13,643 nucleotides of DNA from Croceimicrobium sp965658965 (GCA_965658965.1 CBFHVV010000079.1:1-13643), one strand, 5' to 3'; counted from the first letter of the stretch, positions 1 through 7,758 are shown. A program made the numbers and translations. The notes: a model not told the origin generated them from the sequence alone.

Positions 1-1413
1 TGGCAAAAGGTATTTCGAAATAGCCAAACCAATAAAGGGAGCAATAGTGGCACTTAGCTCACTCCAGGCATTTATCCGCCACCAGTACCAACGTAAAATC
101 AATACCATCCCCAAGCCAGCACCACTGGCAATTAAAAATTGTGCTGCTTCATCAATCATAGTGATTTTTGAAGTAGCGTACATGGCAATTAACATTATCA
201 GAATAGTAATAATGCGGCCCGCTAAAACGTAGTGTTTATTGGCTTTCGCCTGATGCGAAAAACTATCATTTGGCTTAATAAAACGCTGATAGAGGTCATT
301 TGTAAGATAGCTACTACCCCAGTTTAATTGAGTTGAAATAGTACTCATATATGCCGAGATAAAACCAACGAAGAGCAGTCCTTTTAGGCCAGTAGGCAAG
401 TGATCTCGCATGGCTAAAATAAATCCTTTGCGAGATTCTTCTAAAGGTAAGTCGGGATAGAGAATTAAGGCGGCTAAGCCTACCAAAATCCAAGGCCAAG
501 GACGTAAACAATAATGCGCAATTTGAAAAAAGAGACTTGAATAAACTGCGGCCCGCTCATCTTTGGCACTCATCATTCTTTGTGAAATATAGCCTCCACC
601 ACCGGGTTCATTTCCGGGATACCAACTAGCCCACCACTGCATAACGATATAAGAAAAAAAGGCACCCGCAGAAAGTGAAAAAGTACCTACCGCAATATCG
701 GAAGGTGAATTGATACTTGGGAAAAAGTCTAAACGCCAGGCTGGTAGCTGCGCTTTCATGCCGCTTATCCCTCCTACTTCGGGCAAGTTTAAAACAACTA
801 AGGCTAAGATCACACTGCCCGACATGGCAATTATAAATTGTACAAAATCAGTAATAGCAATTCCCAACAATCCAGCAATAGACGAATAAATTGCGACCAG
901 TGCCATAGCCGCTAAGGTTAACCAAAAGGCTTGTTCGTATGGAATTTCAAAAAAAACTTCCAATATGGAAATTAAGGCTGCGTTTACCCAACCAATAATA
1001 ACCACATTCATAAATAGGCCTAAATACACCGCACGAATAGCACGCAACCAATAAGCTACTTTTCCGCTGTAGCGAATTTCTAAAAGCTCCAATTCCGTTA
1101 TTATATCTGCTCTTCGCCAGAGGCGAGCAAAAAAGAAAGTGGTAAGCATTCCTCCAATAACCATATTCCACCAAAGCCAGTTACCTGAAATTCCATTTTG
1201 TGCAATCTTTTCGGTTACCCATAATGGCGTATCTGCCGCAAAGGTGGTTGCTACCATACTAACGCCAGCAATATACCAGGGCAGCTTTCGGCCTCCTAAA
1301 AAGAAATCAGCTAAGCCTCCTTCTGATTTACCGCGATAATAAATGCCTATCCCAACAAAGAGAAGCATGAAAAAAATAACGATAACCCAATCGAGAGTCG
1401 CAAGGTGGTTCAT
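1..1413 (-). CDS. Sodium:solute symporter (SSS/SLC5 family), 3' end cut by window edge
   Basis: Reading the minus strand from an ATG at 1413 gives 471 open codons with no stop before the window edge, so the C-terminus is missing. The protein is very hydrophobic with many membrane segments (first helix about residues 8-25). It carries the N-terminal DFFLGGRKLPWY signature (36-47), then GVSMVATTFAADTPL (50-64), and FISAYMSTISTQLN near 351-364, which corresponds to the SSS helix whose Ser/Thr residues form the sodium site. Family members import sugars, amino acids, organic acids or other solutes with Na+ across the inner membrane; the substrate cannot be read from the sequence. Bacteroidota relatives are, from memory, near 600 residues, so roughly 100 or more are probably missing. 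It is divergent from the lipoprotein operon at 1626. No Shine-Dalgarno is visible before the ATG. Family assignment is firm; substrate is unknown. Confidence 0.93.
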   Translation of the reverse strand, partial: MNHLATLDWVIVIFFMLLFVGIGIYYRGKSEGGLADFFLGGRKLPWYIAGVSMVATTFAADTPLWVTEKIAQNGISGNWLWWNMVIGGMLTTFFFARLWRRADIITELELLEIRYSGKVAYWLRAIRAVYLGLFMNVVIIGWVNAALISILEVFFEIPYEQAFWLTLAAMALVAIYSSIAGLLGIAITDFVQFIIAMSGSVILALVVLNLPEVGGISGMKAQLPAWRLDFFPSINSPSDIAVGTFSLSAGAFFSYIVMQWWASWYPGNEPGGGGYISQRMMSAKDERAAVYSSLFFQIAHYCLRPWPWILVGLAALILYPDLPLEESRKGFILAMRDHLPTGLKGLLFVGFISAYMSTISTQLNWGSSYLTNDLYQRFIKPNDSFSHQAKANKHYVLAGRIITILIMLIAMYATSKITMIDEAAQFLIASGAGLGMVLILRWYWWRINAWSELSATIAPFIGLAISKYLLP

Positions 1414-1515
1414 GGTGCAAGAATATGCGGCAAACTAAATAAAAATTAGCTTCTACTCTAGCCTTCGCATCTTTGCTTGTGGAAATATTATTAAAGAGTG
1501 TTATAAACAAGGGCC

Positions 1516-1530
1516 TTAGTGGCACACTAA
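1516..1530. promoter_or_regulatory. 15-nt perfect palindrome, operator-like
   Basis: TTAGTG-GCA-CACTAA is an inverted repeat with perfect 6-bp arms and a 3-nt centre. It lies in the 212-bp gap between the divergent symporter gene (start 1413) and lipoprotein gene (start 1626). The position and odd-centred dyad would suit a dimeric repressor or activator, but no regulator gene is nearby and chance occurrence in AT-rich DNA is possible. Confidence 0.3.
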
Positions 1531-1601
1531 AATCCGTTTTAAGCCTATAATCAGATCACTACTATGCTTACGCATGCCTCTATTTTTAGTCTATTATAAA
1601 C

Positions 1602-1609
1602 TACCTTTG
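1602..1609 (+). promoter_or_regulatory. Bacteroidota -7 promoter element for the lipoprotein/methyltransferase/priA run
   Basis: TACCTTTG matches the Bacteroidota -7 consensus TAnnTTTG exactly. It ends 16 nt before the ATG at 1626, implying a leader of only about 10-12 nt with no Shine-Dalgarno sequence, which is common in this phylum. No good TTG (-33) lies at the usual distance, so strength is uncertain. Confidence 0.55.
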
Positions 1610-1625
1610 CAACAAAGTCAATTTT

Positions 1626-1961
1626 ATGAGAAAACTAATCTTTCTAGCTCTGGTAGGGCTAGCTGCCTGTCAATCTAATCCAAAAGAAGAAAACGCTGAA
1701 GGAGCCCGCCTTCAAACAGAATTAATCGAAGTTGCCTTGGGTAATGATGTGGTTTACGGCGTGATTGTAAAAGACTCTAGCGATGTAGACGATCAAAAAG
1801 GTTATTCGGTAAAATTTATGCTAGAAGAAAAGGTTTGGTACGACACCCTATATTTGGAGTTAACGGCTAATAAAGTGGTACAAGGAGAAGTTATTTTTTC
1901 TGAAGCGATAATTAACGACATGGGTGGTGCTGCTTTTGAAGTAAACCCTTTCGAACTTTAA
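1626..1961 (+). CDS. Small predicted lipoprotein of unknown function
   Basis: This is a 111-residue protein with a short signal peptide (MRK, then a hydrophobic stretch) ending in a lipobox LAAC with Cys15 as the predicted lipidation site, so it is probably membrane-anchored and exposed to the periplasm or outer-membrane face. The mature part is acidic (PKEENAEG linker, then alternating hydrophobic and charged residues such as VVYGVIV and DTLYLEL) and looks like a small beta-rich domain. I recognise no family. It is the first gene of a tight same-strand run: its stop is 4 nt before the GTG of the RNA methyltransferase. A clear TACCTTTG -7 box precedes it, so it probably carries the promoter for the downstream housekeeping genes. 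The signal peptide and lipobox support its being real rather than spurious. Confidence 0.8.
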   Translation: MRKLIFLALVGLAACQSNPKEENAEGARLQTELIEVALGNDVVYGVIVKDSSDVDDQKGYSVKFMLEEKVWYDTLYLELTANKVVQGEVIFSEAIINDMGGAAFEVNPFEL

Positions 1962-1965
1962 ACGC

Positions 1966-3135
1966 GTGCAAGGAGATTTAACCCTTTTTATAAAAACCCT
2001 GCCGGGGATAGAAAAAATTCTGAGCCGAGAGGTTAAAAAACTCGGCGGTAGAGATGTCAAAGAAGTAACGCGCGGCGTAGAAGTAACAGGTGATATCGGT
2101 TTTGTTTACAAAGCCAATCTATGGTTAAGAACGGCCTTAAGGATTCTTGTGCAGCTGAAGCGTTTTCAAGTGCGTGATGAAGATCATCTCTATAAAGTGA
2201 TTAAAAAAATCCCATGGGAAGATTATTTCGACGTTAACAAAACCATAGCAGTAGACTCTACCGTATTTTCTGATCGCTTCCGTAATAGTTTGTATGTGGC
2301 ACAATTAACAAAAGATGCCATTGTTGATCGCTTTCGGGAACAAACGGGAAAAAGACCGAATGTCAAATTAAGGGAACCAGACATTCGTATTGACATTCAT
2401 ATTCAAAGGCATTTTTGCACGGTTTCCCTAGATAGCTCAGGCGATAGCTTGCACAAAAGAAAATATCGCAACGAAGTTGATGCCGCACCCCTTAGCGAAG
2501 TGCTAGGTGCGGGAATTTTAGCTTTAATGGAATTTGATGGGAGCCAGAATTTAATTGATCCCATGTGCGGCTCGGGTACTTTTTTAATTGAGGCTGCGCT
2601 AAAGTCGGCCAATATTCCGGCAAATGTTTTTCGGGATTATTATTCCTTTAAAAATTGGAATAACTACGATCAAGACCTCTACGACCTTATTTTTAGTAAA
2701 AGTTTAGAGAAGGAGGAAAACTCAAATGTCCAATTTTTTGGATTTGATATAGATCCTAAGGTCGTAGCCAAGGCGAAACGCAATGCTAAGCAAGCTTTAA
2801 TGGATGAAGTAATTAAAATCCAAAAAGCCGATTTTACCAAGTGGAACAAAAGCGACCATATTCCAGATACTGGTGTTTTAATTATGAATCCACCTTACGA
2901 TATAAAAATGGAGGCTAATATCCCCTTATTATATCGAGAAATTGGCAATACCTTAAAAAGGCATTTTAGTGGCTATACCGCCTGGATTTTTACCGGCAGT
3001 GAAGAAGGTATAAAAAGTATCGGCCTTAAGGCGAGTAAAAAATACCTTCTAAAGAATGGAAGTTTAGACGCCTGGCTATTACGCTATGATCTTTACGATG
3101 GCTCTAAGAAAGAACACAAAAACGAGAGCCTTTAA
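1966..3135 (+). CDS. THUMP-domain class I SAM-dependent RNA methyltransferase (RlmL N-terminal type)
   Basis: The 389-residue protein aligns by eye along its whole length with the N-terminal half of E. coli RlmL, which makes N2-methylguanosine at 23S rRNA G2445. It opens with a ferredoxin-like/THUMP region (about residues 5-155, including KDAIVDRFRE and PDIRIDIHI), then a Rossmann methyltransferase domain: SAM-binding DPMCGSGTFLIEAAL at 198-212, acidic GFDIDP at 259-264, and the catalytic NPPY motif at 308-311 typical of N-methylating enzymes. The RlmK half fused to RlmL in E. coli is absent. The start is GTG at 1966, the first possible start after the lipoprotein stop 4 nt upstream, and it gives the expected N-terminus. 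The exact target base in this organism is inferred. The priA start is 18 nt beyond its stop. Confidence 0.92.
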   Translation: MQGDLTLFIKTLPGIEKILSREVKKLGGRDVKEVTRGVEVTGDIGFVYKANLWLRTALRILVQLKRFQVRDEDHLYKVIKKIPWEDYFDVNKTIAVDSTVFSDRFRNSLYVAQLTKDAIVDRFREQTGKRPNVKLREPDIRIDIHIQRHFCTVSLDSSGDSLHKRKYRNEVDAAPLSEVLGAGILALMEFDGSQNLIDPMCGSGTFLIEAALKSANIPANVFRDYYSFKNWNNYDQDLYDLIFSKSLEKEENSNVQFFGFDIDPKVVAKAKRNAKQALMDEVIKIQKADFTKWNKSDHIPDTGVLIMNPPYDIKMEANIPLLYREIGNTLKRHFSGYTAWIFTGSEEGIKSIGLKASKKYLLKNGSLDAWLLRYDLYDGSKKEHKNESL

Positions 3136-3137
3136 CT

Positions 3138-3142
3138 AGGAG
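3138..3142 (+). promoter_or_regulatory. Shine-Dalgarno-like site for priA
   Basis: AGGAG lies 11 nt before the priA ATG at 3154 and just after the methyltransferase stop. It stands out because most genes here lack such a sequence, and it supports the chosen priA start and translation from a shared transcript. Confidence 0.45.
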
Positions 3143-3153
3143 CACGCGCGTCC

Positions 3154-5601
3154 ATGCCCTATTTCGCCGAAATAATTATTCCTAAAGCACTTCCACAAAA
3201 CTACAGCTATAGTATTCCAGAAGGGCGCGAAACGGAATTGATGCCTGGAATGCGGGTGGTAGTTCCCTTAGGTAAGCGTAAGCTTTATACGGGTGTTATT
3301 AAACGCATATTTGAAGCGGAAAGCCTAGAGTATACTGTAAAACCGATTTTAGGAAAGGAAGACGAGTTTCCCATCATCTTAAGTGAGCAATTTCGTTTTT
3401 GGCAGTGGATTGCCAATTACTATTTATGCAACGAAGGTGAGGTAATGACCGCTGCGCTTCCCTCGGGTTTAAAGTTAGAAAGTGAAATGGTGGTTTTGCG
3501 CAATCCACAAAAAGAGCTAATCGACGAAGAGCTTAATGACACGGAATACTTGGTAGTAGAGGCTTTACAGACGCAGGCTAAACTCAGTATTAAAGATCTT
3601 ACAGAAATCACCAACCTAAAAAACCCACTTTATGTAATTAAGGAACTGCTAAGCAAGCAATATCTCTTTTTAGAGGAAGAGCTAAAAGGTGGCTACACTC
3701 CCCGAAAGAAACGAATGGTTTCCTTAAGCGATAAAGTACAGTCTGATAAGCTTAATGAAACTTTTGATCTATTAGGCCGGAGCGAAAAACAGAGAGAATT
3801 ACTACTTGCCTTTTTCCGCTATGCCGGGATTGGTAAAAGCATTGTAGCCGCCTCCTTATTAAAGAAAGCTAATGCTAATGAGGCGGCCCTTAAAGGTTTA
3901 GAGAAAAAAGGAATCGTAAACATTTACTACGAGGAGCAAAATATTTTTGGTCCTCTGCCAGATGTGCGACCAAATTTACCTGATCTCAGTAATGCACAAG
4001 CAGCGGCAAGGAATGAAATTAAAGCTGCATGGAAAGAACATGATGTCTGTCTTTTACACGGAGTAACTTCCTCGGGAAAAACAGAGGTATATGCCCATCT
4101 GCTGGAAAGCGTACTAAAAAATAAAAGGCAAGCACTTTATTTAGTTCCCGAAATCGCTCTCACTACTCAATTAATTCAACGTTTAAGACTCTATTTTGGC
4201 GAGGCTGTAATGGTTTATCATTCCCGCTTTAGCGACCGAGAACGAGTAGAAAACTGGCTTGAACTCGTTAAAAACCCGGGAAAACCTCGTCTTATTGTGG
4301 GGGCCCGAAGTAGCATTTTTTTACCATTCAGCAACCTTGATTTGGTTATTGTTGATGAGGAGCATGAAAATAGCTTTAAACAATACGATCCGGCTCCCCG
4401 CTACCATGCCCGCGACTCTGCCATAGTATTAGCTAGTATACATAAGGCCAAAGTCCTTTTGGGTTCAGCTACTCCCTCTTTTGAGTCTTTTTTTAACTGT
4501 CGCCGAAACAAATATGCTTTAATCAGTCTTAATGAACGCTTTGGAAATATTGAAATGCCCGAAGTTGTTGCGGTAGACATGAAGGAAGAACGCAAAAGGA
4601 AAAAGCTGAAAGGTCATTTTTCCGAAAGACTAATTGCAGAAATTGAAAACTGCTTGCGCCAGAAAAAGCAAGTGATACTCTTTCAAAATCGGCGTGGCTT
4701 CTCCACTTTTATCCAATGTGAAAATTGCGCACATGTTGTACAATGTAAAAATTGTGATATCAGCATGACCTATCACCGCTATAGCAACCAGCTACGCTGC
4801 CACTATTGCGGTTACTCTGCGGGGGTTCCACACCAATGTCCGGCTTGTAAAAGTCACCAAATAAAATCATTAGGGTTTGGCACCGAAAAATTAGAGGATG
4901 ACTTAAAACTAATGTTTCCCGATATTACGGTGCAGCGGATGGATTTGGATACCACCCGTAAAAAAAAGGCCTACGAAAACATAATTGGCGCCTTTGAAGA
5001 TGGAGAAACTGATGTTTTAGTAGGAACACAAATGGTTACCAAGGGACTAGACTTTGGCAATGTGGGATTAGTGGGCATCATGAATGCTGATACCCTGCTT
5101 TTCTTTCCAGATTTTAGATCTCACGAAAAAGCATTTCAAATGTTAGCGCAAGTGTCGGGTCGAGCGGGAAGAAAAGGCGAACGTGGAAAAGTGATCATAC
5201 AAACCAGTGACCCACGCCATGATGTAATTTTAAAGGTGCAGCAAAACCGCTTCAAGTCCTTGTACGAAAAAGAAATTACGGAACGTAGAGATTATAAATA
5301 TCCTCCTTTTAATCGTTTGCTTCGGATAACAGTGCGGCACCGGGAGCAGAGTCATTTAGAGCAGAGAGCCGGAATTTTGGCCAAACTTCTCAAAGAGGTG
5401 TTTGGTAATAGATTGATAGGCCCCGAATATCCTCTCGCGAATCGACTTAGAGGCCGTTATCAAATGGAAATGCTATTAAAGCTAGAGAATAGCATTAATC
5501 GACCAAAAGCTAAAAGATTACTCCTAGAACAAGTGGCTTACTTTGAAAAAGAGTATCCACAAAAAAGGTTGCAAATAGTATTTGATATTGACCCTATTTA
5601 A
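3154..5601 (+). CDS. priA: Primosomal protein N', replication-restart helicase PriA
   Basis: PriA is a superfamily 2 3'-5' DNA helicase that recognises abandoned replication forks and starts reloading of the replicative helicase. The 815-residue protein has the N-terminal DNA 3'-end-binding domain (FAEIIIPKALPQNYSYSIP, residues 4-22), a winged-helix region, Walker A GVTSSGKT (GKT at 308-310), DEEH Walker B at 401-404, and the zinc-binding insertion with eight cysteines at 522, 525, 531, 534, 549, 552, 562 and 565. Their spacing (CxxC-x5-CxxC-x14-CxxC-x9-CxxC) equals that of E. coli PriA. The C-terminal helicase motifs GTQMVTKG and QVSGRAGRKG follow. It is longer than the 732-residue E. coli protein, with extra length mainly before Walker A. 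It is the last gene of the plus-strand run, and its stop is only 6 nt from the convergent YhhN-family gene. Confidence 0.97.
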   Translation: MPYFAEIIIPKALPQNYSYSIPEGRETELMPGMRVVVPLGKRKLYTGVIKRIFEAESLEYTVKPILGKEDEFPIILSEQFRFWQWIANYYLCNEGEVMTAALPSGLKLESEMVVLRNPQKELIDEELNDTEYLVVEALQTQAKLSIKDLTEITNLKNPLYVIKELLSKQYLFLEEELKGGYTPRKKRMVSLSDKVQSDKLNETFDLLGRSEKQRELLLAFFRYAGIGKSIVAASLLKKANANEAALKGLEKKGIVNIYYEEQNIFGPLPDVRPNLPDLSNAQAAARNEIKAAWKEHDVCLLHGVTSSGKTEVYAHLLESVLKNKRQALYLVPEIALTTQLIQRLRLYFGEAVMVYHSRFSDRERVENWLELVKNPGKPRLIVGARSSIFLPFSNLDLVIVDEEHENSFKQYDPAPRYHARDSAIVLASIHKAKVLLGSATPSFESFFNCRRNKYALISLNERFGNIEMPEVVAVDMKEERKRKKLKGHFSERLIAEIENCLRQKKQVILFQNRRGFSTFIQCENCAHVVQCKNCDISMTYHRYSNQLRCHYCGYSAGVPHQCPACKSHQIKSLGFGTEKLEDDLKLMFPDITVQRMDLDTTRKKKAYENIIGAFEDGETDVLVGTQMVTKGLDFGNVGLVGIMNADTLLFFPDFRSHEKAFQMLAQVSGRAGRKGERGKVIIQTSDPRHDVILKVQQNRFKSLYEKEITERRDYKYPPFNRLLRITVRHREQSHLEQRAGILAKLLKEVFGNRLIGPEYPLANRLRGRYQMEMLLKLENSINRPKAKRLLLEQVAYFEKEYPQKRLQIVFDIDPI

Positions 5602-5607
5602 GGGAGT

Positions 5608-6276
5608 TTAATTACTTAGACTTTTTTGCTTCAAAATGCCCAAGACTATCATTGCTTGCGAGGCCGAATAGGTAAGCATCACCGCCATAGAGATATAAAC
5701 ACTTTTTGGGCCTTCTCCAAAAACATTGATACCGATTAAAGCATCCGAAATGGCAAACAAACCAATTCCAATGGCTGGCCATGCCCCCAAATTGGATTTA
5801 TCTAAGTTAAGCGTGGCAAAGACTAAATGCAACATCAATATTAAAAAATAAGCATAGATAGGCCATTTAATAGCATCTGGAATAGCTACTAAGTAGAGGA
5901 CCATGGTTATTAAAATTAAACTATAAATTATTGCGCTTAGTACTTTAAACCTCTCACTTGCTGCATAGTGACGTCGATGAAAAATTATATAGCCGATATG
6001 ACCTAAGCCAAAGGCAGCCATGCCTAAGAGAAACATTGTACTTCCTTCAAACATGAGTAGGATGTCGCCAATCCACGAGAAAAACACCGCACCTAATAAA
6101 TAAGCTTGTGCCTTTAATTTTGTTTCCTTCAGCTTAGAAAAGGCAAACACTCCTAAAGAAGCCATAATTAAAGGCTTGCTTAAAAAATATAAGACATCAT
6201 TTTCTTGCCTATATACGGTGGCTACTTGGAGGACTACAATTGCTCCAAAGATTTTAAGGAAGTCTTTAATTTTCAC
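5608..6276 (-). CDS. YhhN/TMEM86-family membrane protein (lysoplasmalogenase-like)
   Basis: This is a 222-residue polytopic membrane protein with about seven or eight hydrophobic helices. It shows the family landmarks KPLIM (34-38), SWIGDILLMF (67-76, with Asp71), GLGHIGYI (90-97) and FAISDALIG (174-182, with Asp178); conserved aspartates of this kind are thought to form the active site. Characterised relatives (TMEM86B, bacterial homologues) hydrolyse the vinyl-ether bond of lysoplasmalogens, but many bacterial members are untested, so activity here is inferred. The start is GTG at 6276, 8 nt after the M48 peptidase stop and preceded by GGAG; an in-frame stop further upstream excludes a longer form. 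It is co-transcribed, by inference, with the peptidase. The convergent priA stop is 6 nt away. Confidence 0.88.
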   Translation of the reverse strand: MKIKDFLKIFGAIVVLQVATVYRQENDVLYFLSKPLIMASLGVFAFSKLKETKLKAQAYLLGAVFFSWIGDILLMFEGSTMFLLGMAAFGLGHIGYIIFHRRHYAASERFKVLSAIIYSLILITMVLYLVAIPDAIKWPIYAYFLILMLHLVFATLNLDKSNLGAWPAIGIGLFAISDALIGINVFGEGPKSVYISMAVMLTYSASQAMIVLGILKQKSLSN

Positions 6277-6279
6277 GCT

Positions 6280-6283
6280 CTCC
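6280..6283 (-). promoter_or_regulatory. GGAG Shine-Dalgarno-like site deciding the GTG start
   Basis: On the minus strand GGAG sits 3 nt before the GTG start of the YhhN-family gene, inside the 8-nt gap after the M48 peptidase stop. It supports the unusual GTG start, although the spacing is shorter than ideal. Confidence 0.35.
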
Positions 6284-6284
6284 G

Positions 6285-7088
6285 TTATTTAGTAGCATTC
6301 CGCTGGTAAATAGAGTAAGCCTTACCCATTTGAGCATTCAAATCTTTAATGCGGGTATCATGTGCTGGGTGCGTGGACATAAATTCTGGAGGAGCCGAGC
6401 CACCAGATTTAGCAGACATACGCTCCCAAAACTTAGGCGCTTCTCGTGGATCATAGCCTGCCATGGCCATAAATACTAAACCCATTTCATCGGCTTCACT
6501 CTCATGTAAGCGGCTAAATGGTAATACTGCTCCATATTGAGCCCCTAAACCATAAGCGGCCATATACAAACTTTGGGTTTCTGCCGGCTTATCTTGTAAA
6601 GCCACTTGTAAAGCCATTCCACCAAATTGTTGCAATAATCCCTGACTCATTCGCTCCGAACCATGCTTGGCAACTGCATGGGCTATTTCATGCCCCATCA
6701 CAACTGCTACGCCAGCTTCATCTTGGCACACACCCATTATCCCGGTATAAAAAGCAACCTTGCCACTAGGCATACACCAGGCATTAACAATATTCTCCTC
6801 AATTAAATTAAATTCCCAAGCGAACTCCTTTACCATGTCGCCATGGCCTTTTTCCCTTAGGTAGCGTTCCACTGCCATCGAAATTTTAGCACCGACATCC
6901 TTAACCATTTTGGCCTGTTGGGTACCACTAATTACTTTCGACTGACTTAATACTTGCTGGTATTGGTCTACCGCCATCGCCGACATCTGAGATCCAGGAA
7001 TCAAACTTAACTGCTTTCTGCCCGTGAGCGGCACAGTGCTGCAAGCATAAATTCCTAAAACCAAGAGTAAAGCCAATCCTTTTTTCAT
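6285..7088 (-). CDS. M48-family zinc metallopeptidase lipoprotein
   Basis: This 267-residue protein has a signal peptide ending in a lipobox GIYAC with Cys16, so it is a predicted periplasmic lipoprotein. The zinc site is HEIAH (133-137), with the third ligand likely Glu196 in HESEAD (195-200), the ExxAD motif of M48 peptidases. The C-terminal MSTHPAHDTRIKDL (237-250) is typical of the Oma1/LoiP/BepA-like M48 proteins, which work in envelope quality control by cleaving misfolded membrane or outer-membrane proteins. No tetratricopeptide domain follows, so it is closer to E. coli LoiP or YcaL than BepA. The ATG at 7088 gives a normal lipoprotein N-terminus. It is the first gene of a two-gene unit with the YhhN-family gene and is divergent from hsp20. 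Its precise substrate is unknown. Confidence 0.94.
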   Translation of the reverse strand: MKKGLALLLVLGIYACSTVPLTGRKQLSLIPGSQMSAMAVDQYQQVLSQSKVISGTQQAKMVKDVGAKISMAVERYLREKGHGDMVKEFAWEFNLIEENIVNAWCMPSGKVAFYTGIMGVCQDEAGVAVVMGHEIAHAVAKHGSERMSQGLLQQFGGMALQVALQDKPAETQSLYMAAYGLGAQYGAVLPFSRLHESEADEMGLVFMAMAGYDPREAPKFWERMSAKSGGSAPPEFMSTHPAHDTRIKDLNAQMGKAYSIYQRNATK

Positions 7089-7106
7089 AACTATATTTTA
7101 ATAGTG

Positions 7107-7141
7107 CAAAAGAAACCATTTGACAGCATATAATTAGCAAA
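7107..7141 (-). promoter_or_regulatory. Possible promoter of the M48 peptidase gene
   Basis: On the minus strand TTTG (7141-7138) is followed after 23 nt by TTCTTTTG (7114-7107), one mismatch from TAnnTTTG, ending 18 nt before the ATG. The spacing is at the long end of what is reported for flavobacterial promoters. Confidence 0.35.
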
Positions 7142-7267
7142 GCAGACAATATGACCTGCTAAATAAACAAAACCAGTCAATATGGCGTATTGTTTCTCAT
7201 AAAAAGCAAGCTACCACAATTGGTACGTAAGTTGACTAACACTAGATCAAATAATAAAATACAAAAA

Positions 7268-7711
7268 ATGAAAACGATAATTAGAAAACCAGAAATGAAC
7301 AACATGAATCAATTATTCGACACCTTTTTTAGAGATGAACCCTTACATTGGTCAAACAAATTAGAAAATTTTTCTAGGAGTCCCGCCGTTAACATAAGCG
7401 AGAACGACGATGCTTTCCTTTTAGAATTATTAGTTCCTGGCTTTGAAAAAGACCAAATAAATATTGAGCTAAGTAAGGGGCTAATTACTCTTAGCGCAGA
7501 AACAAAAAGCAAGACCGAAGAAACCGAAGGTATTAAAACTCATCGTAGAGAATTTAGCCACAAAAGCTTTAAGAGAAGCTTCCAGTTTAATGAAGCTCAT
7601 ATTGACGAAGAAAAGATTCAAGCGAAATTCAATAATGGGATTTTACACCTAGAGCTTCCTAAAAAGAGCAAAGAAGAAATCAACTCACTGAGAAAAATTG
7701 AGATTGCTTAA
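7268..7711 (+). CDS. Small heat-shock protein, Hsp20/alpha-crystallin family
   Basis: Small heat-shock proteins are ATP-independent holdases that keep unfolding cytoplasmic proteins soluble for later refolding by DnaK, whose gene lies about 3.5 kb downstream. The 147-residue product has a short N-terminal arm (NQLFDTFF), an alpha-crystallin domain at about 38-132 (PAVNISENDD, LELLVPGFEKDQI, and the hallmark NGILHLELPK at 123-132), and a C-terminal I-E-I (144-146), the IxI motif that docks between dimers in the oligomer. I chose the ATG at 7268 because it directly follows an A-rich leader and gives a normal length; the reading frame remains open upstream to 7190, but that extension lacks family similarity. 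It is divergent from the M48 gene and ends at a strong terminator. No CIRCE element is visible upstream. Confidence 0.95.
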   Translation: MKTIIRKPEMNNMNQLFDTFFRDEPLHWSNKLENFSRSPAVNISENDDAFLLELLVPGFEKDQINIELSKGLITLSAETKSKTEETEGIKTHRREFSHKSFKRSFQFNEAHIDEEKIQAKFNNGILHLELPKKSKEEINSLRKIEIA

Positions 7712-7727
7712 AGCTTAGTCTCAAAAC

Positions 7728-7758
7728 AAAAATACCCCCTTTTTTAGGGGGTGTTTTT
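7728..7758. terminator. Bidirectional intrinsic terminator between hsp20 and the opposing membrane-protein gene
   Basis: The arms ACCCCCT (7734-7740) and AGGGGGT (7746-7752) flank a five-T loop and are extended by a T-G wobble and A/T pairs, giving A-tract and T-tract flanks on both sides. It can terminate hsp20 on the plus strand and the panB run on the minus strand. The right arm also encodes the end of the minus-strand gene, whose stop codon (7744-7746) lies across the loop. Confidence 0.85.

Noticed and set aside
45..53. Third copy of TAGTGGCAC, inside the symporter gene
   Set aside because: It lies in coding sequence and is not followed by a -12 element; treated as coincidence.
947..1339. 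Open frames on both strands inside the symporter gene, such as 947-1174 (-) and 1139-1339 (+)
   Set aside because: They are alternative-frame shadows of the symporter coding sequence with low-complexity, non-family translations.
1479..1550. Short GTG-initiated reading frame of 23 codons in the symporter/lipoprotein gap
   Set aside because: No ribosome binding site, no recognisable peptide, and it runs over the palindrome; more likely non-coding regulatory DNA.
7141..7225. Weak inverted repeats AGCAG-N10-CTGCT (7141-7160) and TACCA-CAAT-TGGTA (7212-7225) between the M48 and hsp20 genes
   Set aside because: Five-bp arms are expected by chance in a gap of this size; not reported as operators.
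7232..7260. TTGACT-N17-TAAAAT upstream of hsp20, resembling an E. coli sigma-70 promoter
   Set aside because: It would start transcription at or within one base of the ATG, and Bacteroidota polymerase uses a different consensus; likely chance in AT-rich DNA.
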